NCBI GenBank assembly: GCA_965209015.1
Contig: OZ242367.1
Location: 1,488,001 to 1,552,000, forward strand
Direction: 5' to 3'
Length of the DNA: 64,000 nt
Source: Bin80 sp965209015
Lineage (GTDB): Bacteria; Bacteroidota; Rhodothermia; Rhodothermales; Bin80
Shown here one piece after another: positions 1 to 9,095 of this stretch (the stretch's first letter is position 1; each line of letters starts with the position of its first letter). The notes below the pieces were generated by a model. The model ran no database searches and was not told the origin of the DNA. It was given only the letters and a program-made list of their open reading frames with translations. Made by a program: the position numbers and the translations under genes.

Positions 1-90
1 TGTTCCAAAAGTGACAACTAGACCTGGGATTCCGTATAAATCGTTAATCATGAAAGGTTATTCCTTTGCTGACTTATAGTTATCGGGAAG

Positions 91-2391
91 ATGCAATTTG
101 AGAATTTTAAGCGTATCGTTACAACATTTGCTGACGAAGATGGAGAACTCCTCTTTGAGGGGGGCAAATTACTCATGTCTATCCGCGGTCAAGATCTTGA
201 GGCCCAGATACAAGAGGCTCCCAATGGGGTCTTGGTTATTCATGATGATGGTTCAGAGTGGAGAGCTGAAAAGTGGATTCGCTCTGTACTTGCTCGGCTT
301 GATATGCTTGCGGATAGAATCATCAAGTATGTTTCTCCCCCCGAGCACTTCGTTTCTCCGAGTGGGAAGTTATCTGATAACTTTGATCATTCGGCAGGTG
401 ATCTAAACTTTAATGATTCAACAAGTGAGCTCAGGCAGAGGCTTGGGCAACAACCTGCAGGCATGACCTCCATATATTTTTTAACTTCGGATGCAGGGGA
501 AGGAAAAACGTCACTTATTGAAAAAATCTCTGTTGATCAGGCATTGGCATTTAAAGAGAAACAAGCGAGCACGCTGATTCTTCCTGTACCATTGGGAGGT
601 CGTTCATTTCAGCAATTTGATGATGCTGTCATCGCCCTTCTTTCAAACAAGCTTCGCTTCCAATTTCTTTATTATGACTCGTTTTTAGAGTTAGTGAAAA
701 TGGGGGCAATCATTCCTGCTTTTGATGGCTACGAGGAGATGCTGGTTGATTCAGAAACCGGCGAGGCAATTTTGGCAATCAGTAACTTGGTGGAGCAATT
801 ATCATCCTCTGGTACTCTACTGGTTACTGCCCATAGAGGGTATTTTAATTCGTCTCTTCGTGCTCAGTCAAGAGTGGTGGACTCTGTGCGTATCCAGGAA
901 GATATTGAGATCCACCATTACGCATTAGACAGGTGGAATCGAGAGGTATTTCTTGAATACGCCCGTAAGCGAGAAATACCTTGCCCCGATGAATTATACG
1001 AAAATGTCAAACAACGTCTTGGAAGAGAAGATCACCCGGTATTGACGAGGGCAGTCCTTGTCCGAAGGCTGATGGATGTAGCTAAAGAGGACAGACAGAT
1101 AGATATATTTTTAGATCGGCTCGGACAATCACAGACAGATTATTTTTTTGATTTTGTAGATGGAATCATTCATAGGGAGTCCGAACATAAATGGATTGAT
1201 CGGTCAGGAACGGATCAGTCCCGACTACTTACACTTGACGAGCATCACGAGTTACTCGCCGAAATAGCCTCTGAAATGTGGATTTGTTCAGTAGATGCTC
1301 TGAATTTGGATGTGGTTCAAGTGATTATTGAGATATTTGTTGAGGCGAATAATATGAGGCCAGACATTTTCCGTCAGATTGATAAACGGATCACGGATCA
1401 TGCTCTTCTCCGACACGATGTATCGCCTGGTCGTCAACGCGATGGTCGAGTGCGATTTGATCACGAAGACTTTCAGGCATTTTATTTGGGGCAAGCCTTA
1501 GGCCGAGCACTCTGTGAGAAGGATAAATTTGATGCTAGCATGATTTTGGGTGCAGGTTCGGTTACATCTATTGTTATAAAAGAAGCAACTCGGTACCTTA
1601 TGTCTCAGAGCAAAATGTCAGTATCTTTTGATACGATACTTCGTCACCTTAAAGAATTACTCAGTGGTAAATGGCACATATCCTATTCTCATGAAAATTC
1701 TGCTGCTCTCATGCTCGAATTATTGGAGTCATCCCAAGATATCCAACTACCATTGACGGATACAAATTTTCCAGTAAATATGCTTTCTGATCGTAAGCTT
1801 CGGAATCTTGATATATCCAACTCTTTTTTCAATGTCACCAGCATCAGTAATTCTGAACTTATTGATTGCAAGTTTACCGAATGTCACTTTGCGGAGTTGG
1901 CGATTGATCATTTTGACAGCTTACAGGGAACGATCTTCAGAAAGTGCACTTTTGACTCAATTGTTGTGGGAAGCAATTCAGAGGAAGGGACGCGCTCCTT
2001 CTTTGATCCCCAGATGATCAATTCAATCCTTCGTACCAATGGATTTCAATTACAGTTGGATTCCGAACAAGAGCAGGTTGGCGAAATGCCTATTCCTGCT
2101 GAAATGGACAAGGATATGAAAATTGCGATGCGATTCATGCGAATGTTCAGTCGAGCTACTGCGATACCAGAAAACGTTATTGGTCAGAGAATTGGCAGAG
2201 AATCTGGTAAATTTTTCAACTCAATTCTTCCACAACTTGAAACGGCTCAGCTTGTTAAGAACACAGGCACATCTATCAGCAAATGGCGTCTAATGATTCC
2301 ATTATCTGAGATAGATAAGTTGATTGGAAATTCCGGGAGTTCGTTTCATCAATTTATTGAGGATGCCTCACGCAGCGTGCAGCATCGTTGA
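91..2391 (+). CDS. STAND/NACHT-like NTPase with C-terminal pentapeptide-like segment
   Basis: Large signalling NTPase of the STAND class, probably cytoplasmic. Seen: a P-loop-like DAGEGKTS at residues 134-141 (the first P-loop glycine is replaced by Ser), an acidic Walker B-like FDGYEEM near 211-217, a sensor-1-like TAHRGYF, and the NACHT winged-helix signature (RFDHEDFQAFYLG, about 455-467). Residues about 567-625 contain alternating small/hydrophobic/Cys-Phe units (NLDISNSFF, CKFTECHF) like a short pentapeptide helix, followed by a basic helical tail that may be an HTH-like domain. Family knowledge: such NTPases act as sensors in stress or antiphage responses. Inference: the N-terminal 120 residues would be the effector or adaptor, but I recognise no effector fold there. 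It stands alone; upstream sequence is cut by the window edge, so a partner gene cannot be excluded. Confidence 0.7.
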   Translation: MQFENFKRIVTTFADEDGELLFEGGKLLMSIRGQDLEAQIQEAPNGVLVIHDDGSEWRAEKWIRSVLARLDMLADRIIKYVSPPEHFVSPSGKLSDNFDHSAGDLNFNDSTSELRQRLGQQPAGMTSIYFLTSDAGEGKTSLIEKISVDQALAFKEKQASTLILPVPLGGRSFQQFDDAVIALLSNKLRFQFLYYDSFLELVKMGAIIPAFDGYEEMLVDSETGEAILAISNLVEQLSSSGTLLVTAHRGYFNSSLRAQSRVVDSVRIQEDIEIHHYALDRWNREVFLEYARKREIPCPDELYENVKQRLGREDHPVLTRAVLVRRLMDVAKEDRQIDIFLDRLGQSQTDYFFDFVDGIIHRESEHKWIDRSGTDQSRLLTLDEHHELLAEIASEMWICSVDALNLDVVQVIIEIFVEANNMRPDIFRQIDKRITDHALLRHDVSPGRQRDGRVRFDHEDFQAFYLGQALGRALCEKDKFDASMILGAGSVTSIVIKEATRYLMSQSKMSVSFDTILRHLKELLSGKWHISYSHENSAALMLELLESSQDIQLPLTDTNFPVNMLSDRKLRNLDISNSFFNVTSISNSELIDCKFTECHFAELAIDHFDSLQGTIFRKCTFDSIVVGSNSEEGTRSFFDPQMINSILRTNGFQLQLDSEQEQVGEMPIPAEMDKDMKIAMRFMRMFSRATAIPENVIGQRIGRESGKFFNSILPQLETAQLVKNTGTSISKWRLMIPLSEIDKLIGNSGSSFHQFIEDASRSVQHR

Positions 2392-2532
2392 CCTGGGTAT
2401 AAGCCAGCCTTGAGTCTTGAATTACTGTTTTTTTGTGGTTACCGTGTAACTACTCTTCGGGGCTGTATCCTGCGGGTGTAGTTGGTATTATGTGCAGAAT
2501 TGAATTATCCCGTCAAATCAGAAACTATGATA

Positions 2533-2546
2533 GGGAGTATACTCCC
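2533..2546. promoter_or_regulatory. Perfect 14-bp palindrome upstream of prfA
   Basis: GGGAGTATACTCCC reads identically on both strands and lies about 65 bp before the prfA start, with a TTGACT hexamer downstream near 2578. Position and symmetry fit a dimeric regulator site; no regulator is identified and the promoter is not certain. Confidence 0.3.
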
Positions 2547-2611
2547 CATGGTACAACAGATTAGGTGATTTATACACTTGACTCAATCTGGATTGTCTTT
2601 TAAGGTTTTGA

Positions 2612-3694
2612 GTGATGATTGATTTGGAGAAACTTAACGAAGTGAAAGAACGGTTCCATGAGTTAAATGAACTCATGTCGGATCCAGCAACGGCTATGGA
2701 TTCTAGTCGTATGGCGGCTCTGGGCCCCGAGCATCGTGAGCTGTCCGAAGTAATCGGAGCAATTAATCTGTATGAGTCTGCTCTGTCAGAGGCCAAAGAA
2801 ATGCAAGAGATGATCCGATCCGATGAGGATGCAGACATGATAGAATTGGCTCGTGAAGAGTTGGAGACATTAACTGCCAAGTTGCCAGGAATGGAGGAAT
2901 CGCTCAGAAGGGCGCTCATCCCCAAAGATCCTGAAGATGCCCGAGATGCAATTGTAGAAATCCGTGCGGGAACCGGGGGGAACGAAGCAGCATTATTTGC
3001 CGCAGATCTCTACCGTCTATATGAACGCTACGTATCAAGAAAAGGATGGAAGTTGACGGTTATGAATAGTTCTCCTGGAAGCGTCGGAGGCTTCAAGGAA
3101 ATCGTCTTCGGCATTCGTGGATCCAAGGTTTTTGGTAGTCTCAAGTATGAAAATGGGGTGCATCGGGTTCAGAGAGTACCCCAAACGGAGTCTAGTGGAA
3201 GATTGCACACCTCTGCTGCTAGTGTTGCTGTTCTACCCGAGGCAACGGATGTAGAAGTTGAAATCGAAGCAAATGATCTAAAAATTGATGTGTATCGGTC
3301 CAGTGGACCGGGAGGTCAAAGTGTGAATACCACCGATTCCGCAGTTCGGATTACCCATCTTCCTACTGGACTGGTTGTTACGTGTCAGGATGAAAAGAGT
3401 CAGCATAAAAACAAAGATAAAGCTCTACGTGTACTTCGGTCCCGGCTTTATGAAAAGAAAATGAGTGAGGTCAATGCAGAGAGGGACGCCGTCCGTAGAC
3501 AGGCAGTCGGATCTGGTGATCGTTCTGTTAAGATCAGAACCTACAACTTCCCTCAAGACCGCGTCACAGATCATCGATTAGAGGGTGAACACAAAAACTA
3601 TCCTTTACGAAGAATCATTGAAGGCGAACTGGACGATCTTCTTACTGCATTGCAGACAGCACATTACGCTGATCGTATGACGATCAGCGCATGA
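2612..3694 (+). CDS. prfA: Peptide chain release factor 1
   Basis: Class I release factor that reads UAA and UAG in the ribosomal A site and triggers peptidyl-tRNA hydrolysis. The 360-residue length is normal. The GGQ catalytic motif lies in SSGPGGQSVNTTDSAVR at about residues 234-236. The codon-recognition motif is PQT in RVPQTESSGRLHTS, the RF1-type PxT rather than the SPF of RF2. The first codon is GTG at 2612 with an ATG immediately after at 2615; either could be used. The usual partner methyltransferase gene prmC does not follow; ribosomal protein genes come next after a gap of about 100 bp. Confidence 0.97.
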   Translation: MMIDLEKLNEVKERFHELNELMSDPATAMDSSRMAALGPEHRELSEVIGAINLYESALSEAKEMQEMIRSDEDADMIELAREELETLTAKLPGMEESLRRALIPKDPEDARDAIVEIRAGTGGNEAALFAADLYRLYERYVSRKGWKLTVMNSSPGSVGGFKEIVFGIRGSKVFGSLKYENGVHRVQRVPQTESSGRLHTSAASVAVLPEATDVEVEIEANDLKIDVYRSSGPGGQSVNTTDSAVRITHLPTGLVVTCQDEKSQHKNKDKALRVLRSRLYEKKMSEVNAERDAVRRQAVGSGDRSVKIRTYNFPQDRVTDHRLEGEHKNYPLRRIIEGELDDLLTALQTAHYADRMTISA

Positions 3695-3800
3695 CACTGG
3701 AACATACTAATCTATTCGGTGTAGTAGATCTTTTACCCTGCTCCTGCGAGACACGGGGGCATGACCTGATCATTAACTTAGTCATTCCAAAGGGATAAAT

Positions 3801-4172
3801 ATGGCCATGAATCGTAAGATGTACGAGCTAACGTACATCCTCACCACAGTGTTATCTAGCGAACAGACAGCCGAGGTCGTCGCAAGGGTCAACGAAATTA
3901 TAGAGGGCGCAGGTGGTTCAGTTATTGAAGTTGATGAGTGGGGAACCCGCAAGCTAGCATATCCGATTGATAAGAAAAGGAATGGCTATTATGTTAATTT
4001 GTACTTTGAGGGTCCAGGTACAATTATTCCCCGAATTGAGCGAGCGCTGACCATTGATGATAACGTGCTCCGATCATTAATTTTGGCAATGGATAAATCT
4101 ATGGTTGCCCACTATCAGGCAACTAAATTAAGTAGACAGTCGGTTGCTAATCCAGAAAGTGAGGAGGAGTAA
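3801..4172 (+). CDS. rpsF: 30S ribosomal protein S6
   Basis: Small-subunit protein that binds 16S rRNA as a heterodimer with S18. The N-terminal MYELTYIL strand, the GTRKLAYPIDKKRNGYY stretch and FEGPG are typical of S6. Length 123 aa. The start at 3801 is chosen because an AAAGGG ribosome site lies 6-7 bases upstream; an in-frame ATG at 3807 is the alternative. First gene of an rpsF-rpsR-rplI operon with only one base before rpsR. Confidence 0.97.
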   Translation: MAMNRKMYELTYILTTVLSSEQTAEVVARVNEIIEGAGGSVIEVDEWGTRKLAYPIDKKRNGYYVNLYFEGPGTIIPRIERALTIDDNVLRSLILAMDKSMVAHYQATKLSRQSVANPESEEE

Positions 4173-4173
4173 G

Positions 4174-4359
4174 ATGTCTCAAAGATATATAGACTACAAA
4201 GATATTGACTACCTGAAGCAATTTCTCAACGAGCAAGGGAAGATGTATCCCAGAAGGGTATTGGATATTCCCGCGAAAAAACAGCGGGCCATTGCACGTG
4301 CCATTAAACGTGCACGGCATCTTGCCTTGCTGCCGTACGTTGCTGATTCGGTACGTTAA
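4174..4359 (+). CDS. rpsR: 30S ribosomal protein S18
   Basis: Binding partner of S6 on the platform of the 30S subunit. Recognised by YIDYKDIDYLKQFLNEQGK and the basic PRRVLDIPAKKQRAIARAIK segment. The reading frame is open further upstream to 4144, but the start at 4174 has a strong GAGGAGG ribosome site (4161-4167) and avoids a long overlap with rpsF. The resulting 61 aa is short for S18 because the Cys-containing N-terminal extension of many homologues is missing. Confidence 0.95.
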   Translation: MSQRYIDYKDIDYLKQFLNEQGKMYPRRVLDIPAKKQRAIARAIKRARHLALLPYVADSVR

Positions 4360-4395
4360 CAGAACTATTGTTCATTCAGAAAGTAGATTGGTGCG

Positions 4396-4851
4396 ATGAA
4401 GGTGATTCTTTTAGCTGATGTCCAAAATCTCGGAAATATGGGAGATGTCGTCAGCGTTAAAAATGGTTATGGTCGTAATTGGTTGATCCCACAGGGGCTT
4501 GCCCAGATAGCAGTCCCTGGTGTCGTTCGAGCATTTGAGGATCAGTTGCAACAGCAGGCAAGACGTCACGCACAGGAACGTAATAACGCTGAAGAAATCA
4601 AGAATCAACTGGAGAGTGCAGTCGTTAAGGTTGAAGCGAAGGTAGGTGCAGAAAATCGAATTTTTGGCACAATTACGGCACAGCAAATTGCCCTCGGATT
4701 GGCACTACAAGGTTTTAATATTGATCGCCGCGTCATTTCCATTAATGAGGACATTAAAGTCCTTGGCGAGTATACCGCAACGGTTAAGCTGCACGCGGAT
4801 GTGCATGCTCAGCTTAATGTGCATGTGGTTCCGGCCGACAGTCTGGCTTAG
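4396..4851 (+). CDS. rplI: 50S ribosomal protein L9
   Basis: Large-subunit protein with two globular domains joined by a long helix. The N domain is conserved (MKVILLADVQNLGNMGDVV, then NGYGRNWLIPQGLA), followed by a charged helix (about residues 45-75) and the C domain with IFGTITAQQIA. Length 151 aa is usual. Third gene of the ribosomal operon; the downstream DsbD-type gene starts inside its last codons. Confidence 0.97.
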   Translation: MKVILLADVQNLGNMGDVVSVKNGYGRNWLIPQGLAQIAVPGVVRAFEDQLQQQARRHAQERNNAEEIKNQLESAVVKVEAKVGAENRIFGTITAQQIALGLALQGFNIDRRVISINEDIKVLGEYTATVKLHADVHAQLNVHVVPADSLA

Positions 4852-6772
4852 CCGGTCAGTATCCTTCTTGCCTGCAATTCTGACAGCACTAGTAACGACT
4901 AGTGCTGCTGCTGCTCAGTCTACGGTATCATGGGATGCTACCGCAGAATACCACGCTACCTCCGCGAGAATATTTCTTGAGGGAGTTTTACCTCCAGATG
5001 ATCCAGAGAGCGGTGTGTGGCGCATGTACGCATTGAATTCACCTCCCCCCAGTAGAGCACTAACCATTCAGTTCAATTCTCTTCCGTCAGGGCTTGTTCT
5101 ACTTGACACGTTGCATCAACTTGATGTACAATCTGGCTTCGATCCCTACTTCGATAAAGTGGTATCCTATTTTGAAGAAAAAGCGGTTGTGTGGGCGGAT
5201 TATTCCGTTGAGCAGAATTTCTCCGGAGGTAGGGTAGAGGGCAGTGTTGAATTCATGATCTGTAATGATCTCATCTGTCTTCCTCCTAAATCGGAATTCT
5301 TCACTGCTTCATTCATTGAGGGCACGATTCCACTTTCGGGTATTCCGAGTGCTTCCTCTCCACCAATTGAGCTATCAAACACGCCTTCATCTCTTGGTCT
5401 GCAAGATCTCCCCGAATCAGATATGGAGACGAGTGCATCATCAGGGCTCTGGGGATTTCTTCTCTTGGCGATTGGGGCAGGACTTGGAGCACTGCTCATG
5501 CCGTGCATCTACCCGATGATTCCGCTGACAGTCTCCTACTTTACCCGACATGCGCAGGGTGCCCCCATACGTATGGCATTGCTGTACGGGTTGGCAATCG
5601 TACTAACTTTCACTGGACTTGGGGTTGGTCTCTCCCTTGTTGTAGGAAGCGCAGGTACTCAAATTGTTGCCGCAAACCCATGGGTGAATCTCATGATTGC
5701 GATTGCATTCCTTGTTTTCGGGTTATCATTGCTCGGAGTGATTAATCTCAGGCTTCCGTCATCACTTGTAAACTGGTTTGATCAAAAAGGGACAGAAAGA
5801 CAGGACTACATTGGCGTCCTATTTATGGGATTGGCGCTCACACTCGTCTCATTCACATGTACTGTTCCTTTCGTTGGATTATTGCTTCCGAGCATTGCCT
5901 CGGGTGCATGGTTTTATGGGATTTTGGGGATGGCAATGTTCAGTTTTACGTTTGCACTTCCCTTTGTCGCGTTTGCTTGTTTTCCGAAAGCGCTTAAGTC
6001 TCTGCCTGGAAGTGGGGGCTGGATGCGGGAGATTGCCGTCATATTTGGTTTTATTGAAATTGCTGCTGCAATCAAATTTTTCTCTAATGTAGATCTGGTC
6101 TGGGGACTTGGCATAATTGATCGTACGTTGGCAATTGCACTTTGGATTGTGTTGTGTTTTTTTGCCGGGCTATACCTCATTGGTCATTTACGACTCTCGG
6201 TGAATCCCAAAATTGTTCGTGTAAGTGCTGGAAGGCTAATATTTGGGATATTATTTTTCGGGCTTGCCTTCTATATGCTCCCCGGACTTTTTGGAGGACG
6301 CCTTGGTCAGCTTGATGCTTACCTGCCACCGCGAGGGTCAGATATGATAGGAATGCACACCACAGGGATTCAGCAGGAATGGATTAAGGATGATTTGCCG
6401 AGTGCATTTTCACAGGCGGTACTTCTTGATCTTCCTCTTTTTATTGACTTTTCCGGTTATACATGTACGAATTGTAGAGAGATGGAGGTCAATGTATTTG
6501 AACGTGGAGATGTGAGCGGGCTGCTATCTGAGCGTTTTGTGCTTAGCCGTCTATATACGGATGGGCCAGAAGGCCGTCAGTTTCAGGTATTTCAGGAAAA
6601 ACTAACTGGAACCTTAGCACTTCCTACTTATGCAATCATGAATGGCACTGCAACAGATGAACCTTTGGTACAGTTGAGCGGTGTAGTATCTGCTGACGAA
6701 TTTGAAGTCTTCCTACGAAATGGGCTGCAAGAGTATGGGACTTATCAAGAGAATGTTTTTTCTTTGGACTGA
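4823..6772 (+). CDS. dsbD: DsbD-type thiol:disulfide interchange protein
   Basis: Inner-membrane reductase that carries electrons from cytoplasmic thioredoxin to periplasmic proteins. Seen in order: a signal peptide, a periplasmic N domain with paired cysteines (CNDLICLPP), a multi-helix membrane domain with one Cys in MPCIYPMIPL and the partner in FTCTVPFVG, and a C-terminal thioredoxin domain with CTNC at about residues 548-551. The frame is open back to 4646 inside rplI; the ATG at 4823 is preferred because it directly precedes a good signal peptide (MWFRPTVWLSRSVSFLPAIL). This gives 649 aa and a 29-base overlap with rplI, suggesting coupled translation. Confidence 0.9.
   Translation: MWFRPTVWLSRSVSFLPAILTALVTTSAAAAQSTVSWDATAEYHATSARIFLEGVLPPDDPESGVWRMYALNSPPPSRALTIQFNSLPSGLVLLDTLHQLDVQSGFDPYFDKVVSYFEEKAVVWADYSVEQNFSGGRVEGSVEFMICNDLICLPPKSEFFTASFIEGTIPLSGIPSASSPPIELSNTPSSLGLQDLPESDMETSASSGLWGFLLLAIGAGLGALLMPCIYPMIPLTVSYFTRHAQGAPIRMALLYGLAIVLTFTGLGVGLSLVVGSAGTQIVAANPWVNLMIAIAFLVFGLSLLGVINLRLPSSLVNWFDQKGTERQDYIGVLFMGLALTLVSFTCTVPFVGLLLPSIASGAWFYGILGMAMFSFTFALPFVAFACFPKALKSLPGSGGWMREIAVIFGFIEIAAAIKFFSNVDLVWGLGIIDRTLAIALWIVLCFFAGLYLIGHLRLSVNPKIVRVSAGRLIFGILFFGLAFYMLPGLFGGRLGQLDAYLPPRGSDMIGMHTTGIQQEWIKDDLPSAFSQAVLLDLPLFIDFSGYTCTNCREMEVNVFERGDVSGLLSERFVLSRLYTDGPEGRQFQVFQEKLTGTLALPTYAIMNGTATDEPLVQLSGVVSADEFEVFLRNGLQEYGTYQENVFSLD
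4885..4906 (+). promoter_or_regulatory. Perfect hairpin in the start of dsbD, just after rplI
   Basis: Arms AGCACTAGT and ACTAGTGCT (9 bp each) around an AACG tetraloop, 34 bases after the rplI stop and within the signal-peptide codons of dsbD. No T run follows, so it is not a standard intrinsic terminator; mRNA folding that tunes dsbD translation or processing is the simplest guess. Confidence 0.4.
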
Positions 6773-6803
6773 CAGGAATAAACTCATCTTGTAGGTGAAG
6801 GAG

Positions 6804-6819
6804 ATCACAAAATTGTGAT
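6804..6819. promoter_or_regulatory. Inverted repeat upstream of exonuclease I gene
   Basis: ATCACAA and TTGTGAT (7-bp arms, 2-base centre) about 30 bases before the sbcB start. Could be an operator or a weak hairpin; no regulator can be named. Confidence 0.25.
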
Positions 6820-6847
6820 ATAACACACAAAATATTTACTCAATAGA

Positions 6848-8308
6848 ATGGAGTTTTTTTGGTATGACTATGAAACATGGGGGAAGAACCCTCATCGTGA
6901 TCGGATTGTACAGTTTGGAGGAGTCCGTACGGATGAGAATCTTGAGTTGATCGGGGATGAAATAGAGCTGAAGTGCAAGCCGCAATTGGACTGTCCCATA
7001 GGGCCGGGCGCTGTGAATGTACATGGAATTTTGCCAATGGATGCCCATAAATATGGGTTTGCGGAGGGAGAGTTTGCTAAACGAATACATGACGAACTCA
7101 GTCGTGCAGGTACTTGTAGCGTTGCTTACAATGGTATGAGTTTCGATCATGAACTAACTAGGGTATTGTTTTATCGTAACCTCCGTGATCCTTATAGGTG
7201 GTCTTGGGACAATGGGAATTCTTCTTGGGACACCATTGATTTGGTGCGAGCTGCTTTTCTTCTGTTCCCAGAGGCCCTGAAACATTGGCCGAAAAGAGAA
7301 AATGGCCGGGTTTCATTTAAGTTGGAGGATTTATCCATTGCAAACCTTGAACCGGGAGAAATATTAGACCATCACAGCGCGATTGGAGATTCAATCTATA
7401 CATGGAAGTTGTCCAAGCGAATTCACCAAGGAGCACGGCCATTATGGGATCATGCGCTTAGCTTGCGCAAAAAGGAGAATGTCAAGAGTATCATGGATTC
7501 AGGTGAGACCATTCTCCATGTAGTCTGGAGGATTCCTACGGATCGGTCATGCTCCACACTTCTGAGCAGTTTAGGAGCATTGGGACAGTACGAAAAGGAA
7601 ATCCATGCTTTCGATCTATTTTATGACCCTACCCCTCTGCTAAAGCCATACTCCCAATGGACACAGGATGATAAGTCTCTGGCGGCCCGAGCACTTTTAT
7701 CGGTGAAGATCAATAAATCTCCCTTTGTGGCTCGGTGGTCAGAGCTCACACACCTACTTTCCACTGACTTATCGCAGAGCAAAATCTTGGAGCGAATGCA
7801 CCTGAAAGAATCTCAGGTACAAGAGCGACACGCGGTTCTTAATGAGTATCGCACCTCTAATTCCTCAAATCCATTTGTCCAGTATATCCAAAGTAAAGAA
7901 GTCCACAAAAAAAATCAATTCTCTTCCTTTCAGGCGGATCCAGATGAAGCGATTTATGATGGGTTTATTTCTGATCCGGACCGGAAATTGATGAATGAAG
8001 TTCTACGCCAAGGTGCAGAATTTAATTTGGAATCAGTTCAGTCAGATGATTCGCGGGTAGAGCCTTTGATATTCAGATATCTTGCGCGCAATTTCCCTGA
8101 GATTCGGGATGGTTATGGTAAAGAGCGCTGGCTTGCTTACTGTCGATCTCGACAACTAGAGCACATAGAAAAACGTGAAGTGAATGCCGACCAGATATTC
8201 AGTTATGAACTCCGAGACAGTTCCGTTCCATGGGGGAAGTTAGACGAATTAAAGGTTCAAAATCTTGTTAAATGGCAGAATCGTGTTCGGGAACTATTAA
8301 TGCCTTGA
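6848..8308 (+). CDS. sbcB: Exodeoxyribonuclease I
   Basis: Processive 3'-5' single-strand DNA exonuclease used in recombination and mismatch repair. DEDDh catalytic residues are visible: D7 and E9 in WYDYETWG, an Asp in NGMSFDHELTR, and His/Asp in HHSAIGD. Long collinear similarity to the enterobacterial enzyme is evident from memory (PGAVNVHGI, FYRNLRDPYRWSW, SFKLEDLSIAN). 486 aa compares with about 475 in E. coli, so the SH3-like and C-terminal helical domains are present. Transcribed alone in its own strand context, after dsbD. Confidence 0.92.
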   Translation: MEFFWYDYETWGKNPHRDRIVQFGGVRTDENLELIGDEIELKCKPQLDCPIGPGAVNVHGILPMDAHKYGFAEGEFAKRIHDELSRAGTCSVAYNGMSFDHELTRVLFYRNLRDPYRWSWDNGNSSWDTIDLVRAAFLLFPEALKHWPKRENGRVSFKLEDLSIANLEPGEILDHHSAIGDSIYTWKLSKRIHQGARPLWDHALSLRKKENVKSIMDSGETILHVVWRIPTDRSCSTLLSSLGALGQYEKEIHAFDLFYDPTPLLKPYSQWTQDDKSLAARALLSVKINKSPFVARWSELTHLLSTDLSQSKILERMHLKESQVQERHAVLNEYRTSNSSNPFVQYIQSKEVHKKNQFSSFQADPDEAIYDGFISDPDRKLMNEVLRQGAEFNLESVQSDDSRVEPLIFRYLARNFPEIRDGYGKERWLAYCRSRQLEHIEKREVNADQIFSYELRDSSVPWGKLDELKVQNLVKWQNRVRELLMP

Positions 8309-8425
8309 AGTCATAATTGGACATCATCTTGGAGTTAATTTCAATTAGATTCCTTTGATTCAGGACAAAGATAATTGATTATTGGTGTTTCAGCCGTAAT
8401 TGGAAAATCACCGCAGAACATAAAT

Positions 8426-9049
8426 TTAATGAGGGTGATTGCTGTGGGGGTTAGAATGTTTAGACTCTTGACGTGTATAGAAGGCATGAGGCCAACCACC
8501 ATGTTCCTCAATGGTTGACTCAATTGTAGACATGATAGGAATAGTATGATTAATCGCGCAAATGATCTTTAGGTAATGGGCGATATCCTTCTCGCAGAGC
8601 GCTTGGCCCTGCCTGTCTTTAAGCCATTTATGACAAACCTGATAGCTACCTACGTGAAAATCCCAGACAGACTCTGAAACATTAGTGAGACCACAACTCC
8701 CACGCTTTGTAGCACGGTATCCCTGATGGGCAACTACTTTCTTGGCGTTAATCCAAATCGTTCCACCTGACCAACCCGTCCTTCCAATTGTAGGGTTTGG
8801 GCTACCGATGTATGTAGTGGAAGCATTATTTAGCTTATCAGATTTGAGCAGATGGAGAGATGTTAATTTAGAGCCCATCATGATAAGCTCTCGAAAAAGA
8901 ATCTTGTTCTTGGGAAAAGGGATATGGGGAAAGTCTTGTTTAAGCAATTCACCATATCTTTGACGGTAGCCAGTACTATGGAAGATAGCGTAGACCCAGT
9001 GTAGAATAGCCTTTGGGCTGATTGTATTAGAGAGATCGGCTTCATCTGC
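8426..9049 (-). pseudogene. Remnant of type ISP restriction-modification enzyme (C-terminal specificity region)
   Basis: On the minus strand the open frame reads AILHWVYAIFHSTGYRQRYG, then LLKQDFPHIPFP, then VWDFHVGSYQVCHKWLKDR and IEEHGGWP. These are the hallmarks of the C-terminal target-recognition region of large type ISP/class I R-M proteins with fused helicase, methylase and specificity domains. The frame is closed on its 5' side by TGA at 9052-9050 and no helicase or methylase domain remains, so only about 200 of some 1,500 residues survive. A short translated form from a TTG at 8947 is possible but unlikely to function. Usual ends of such proteins lie near the EEHGGWP motif, so the 3' end may be native. 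Confidence 0.75.
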
Positions 9050-9095
9050 TCACAATAATGGCTGAAGAGCCTAATTACTATAAACTTACATTTGA

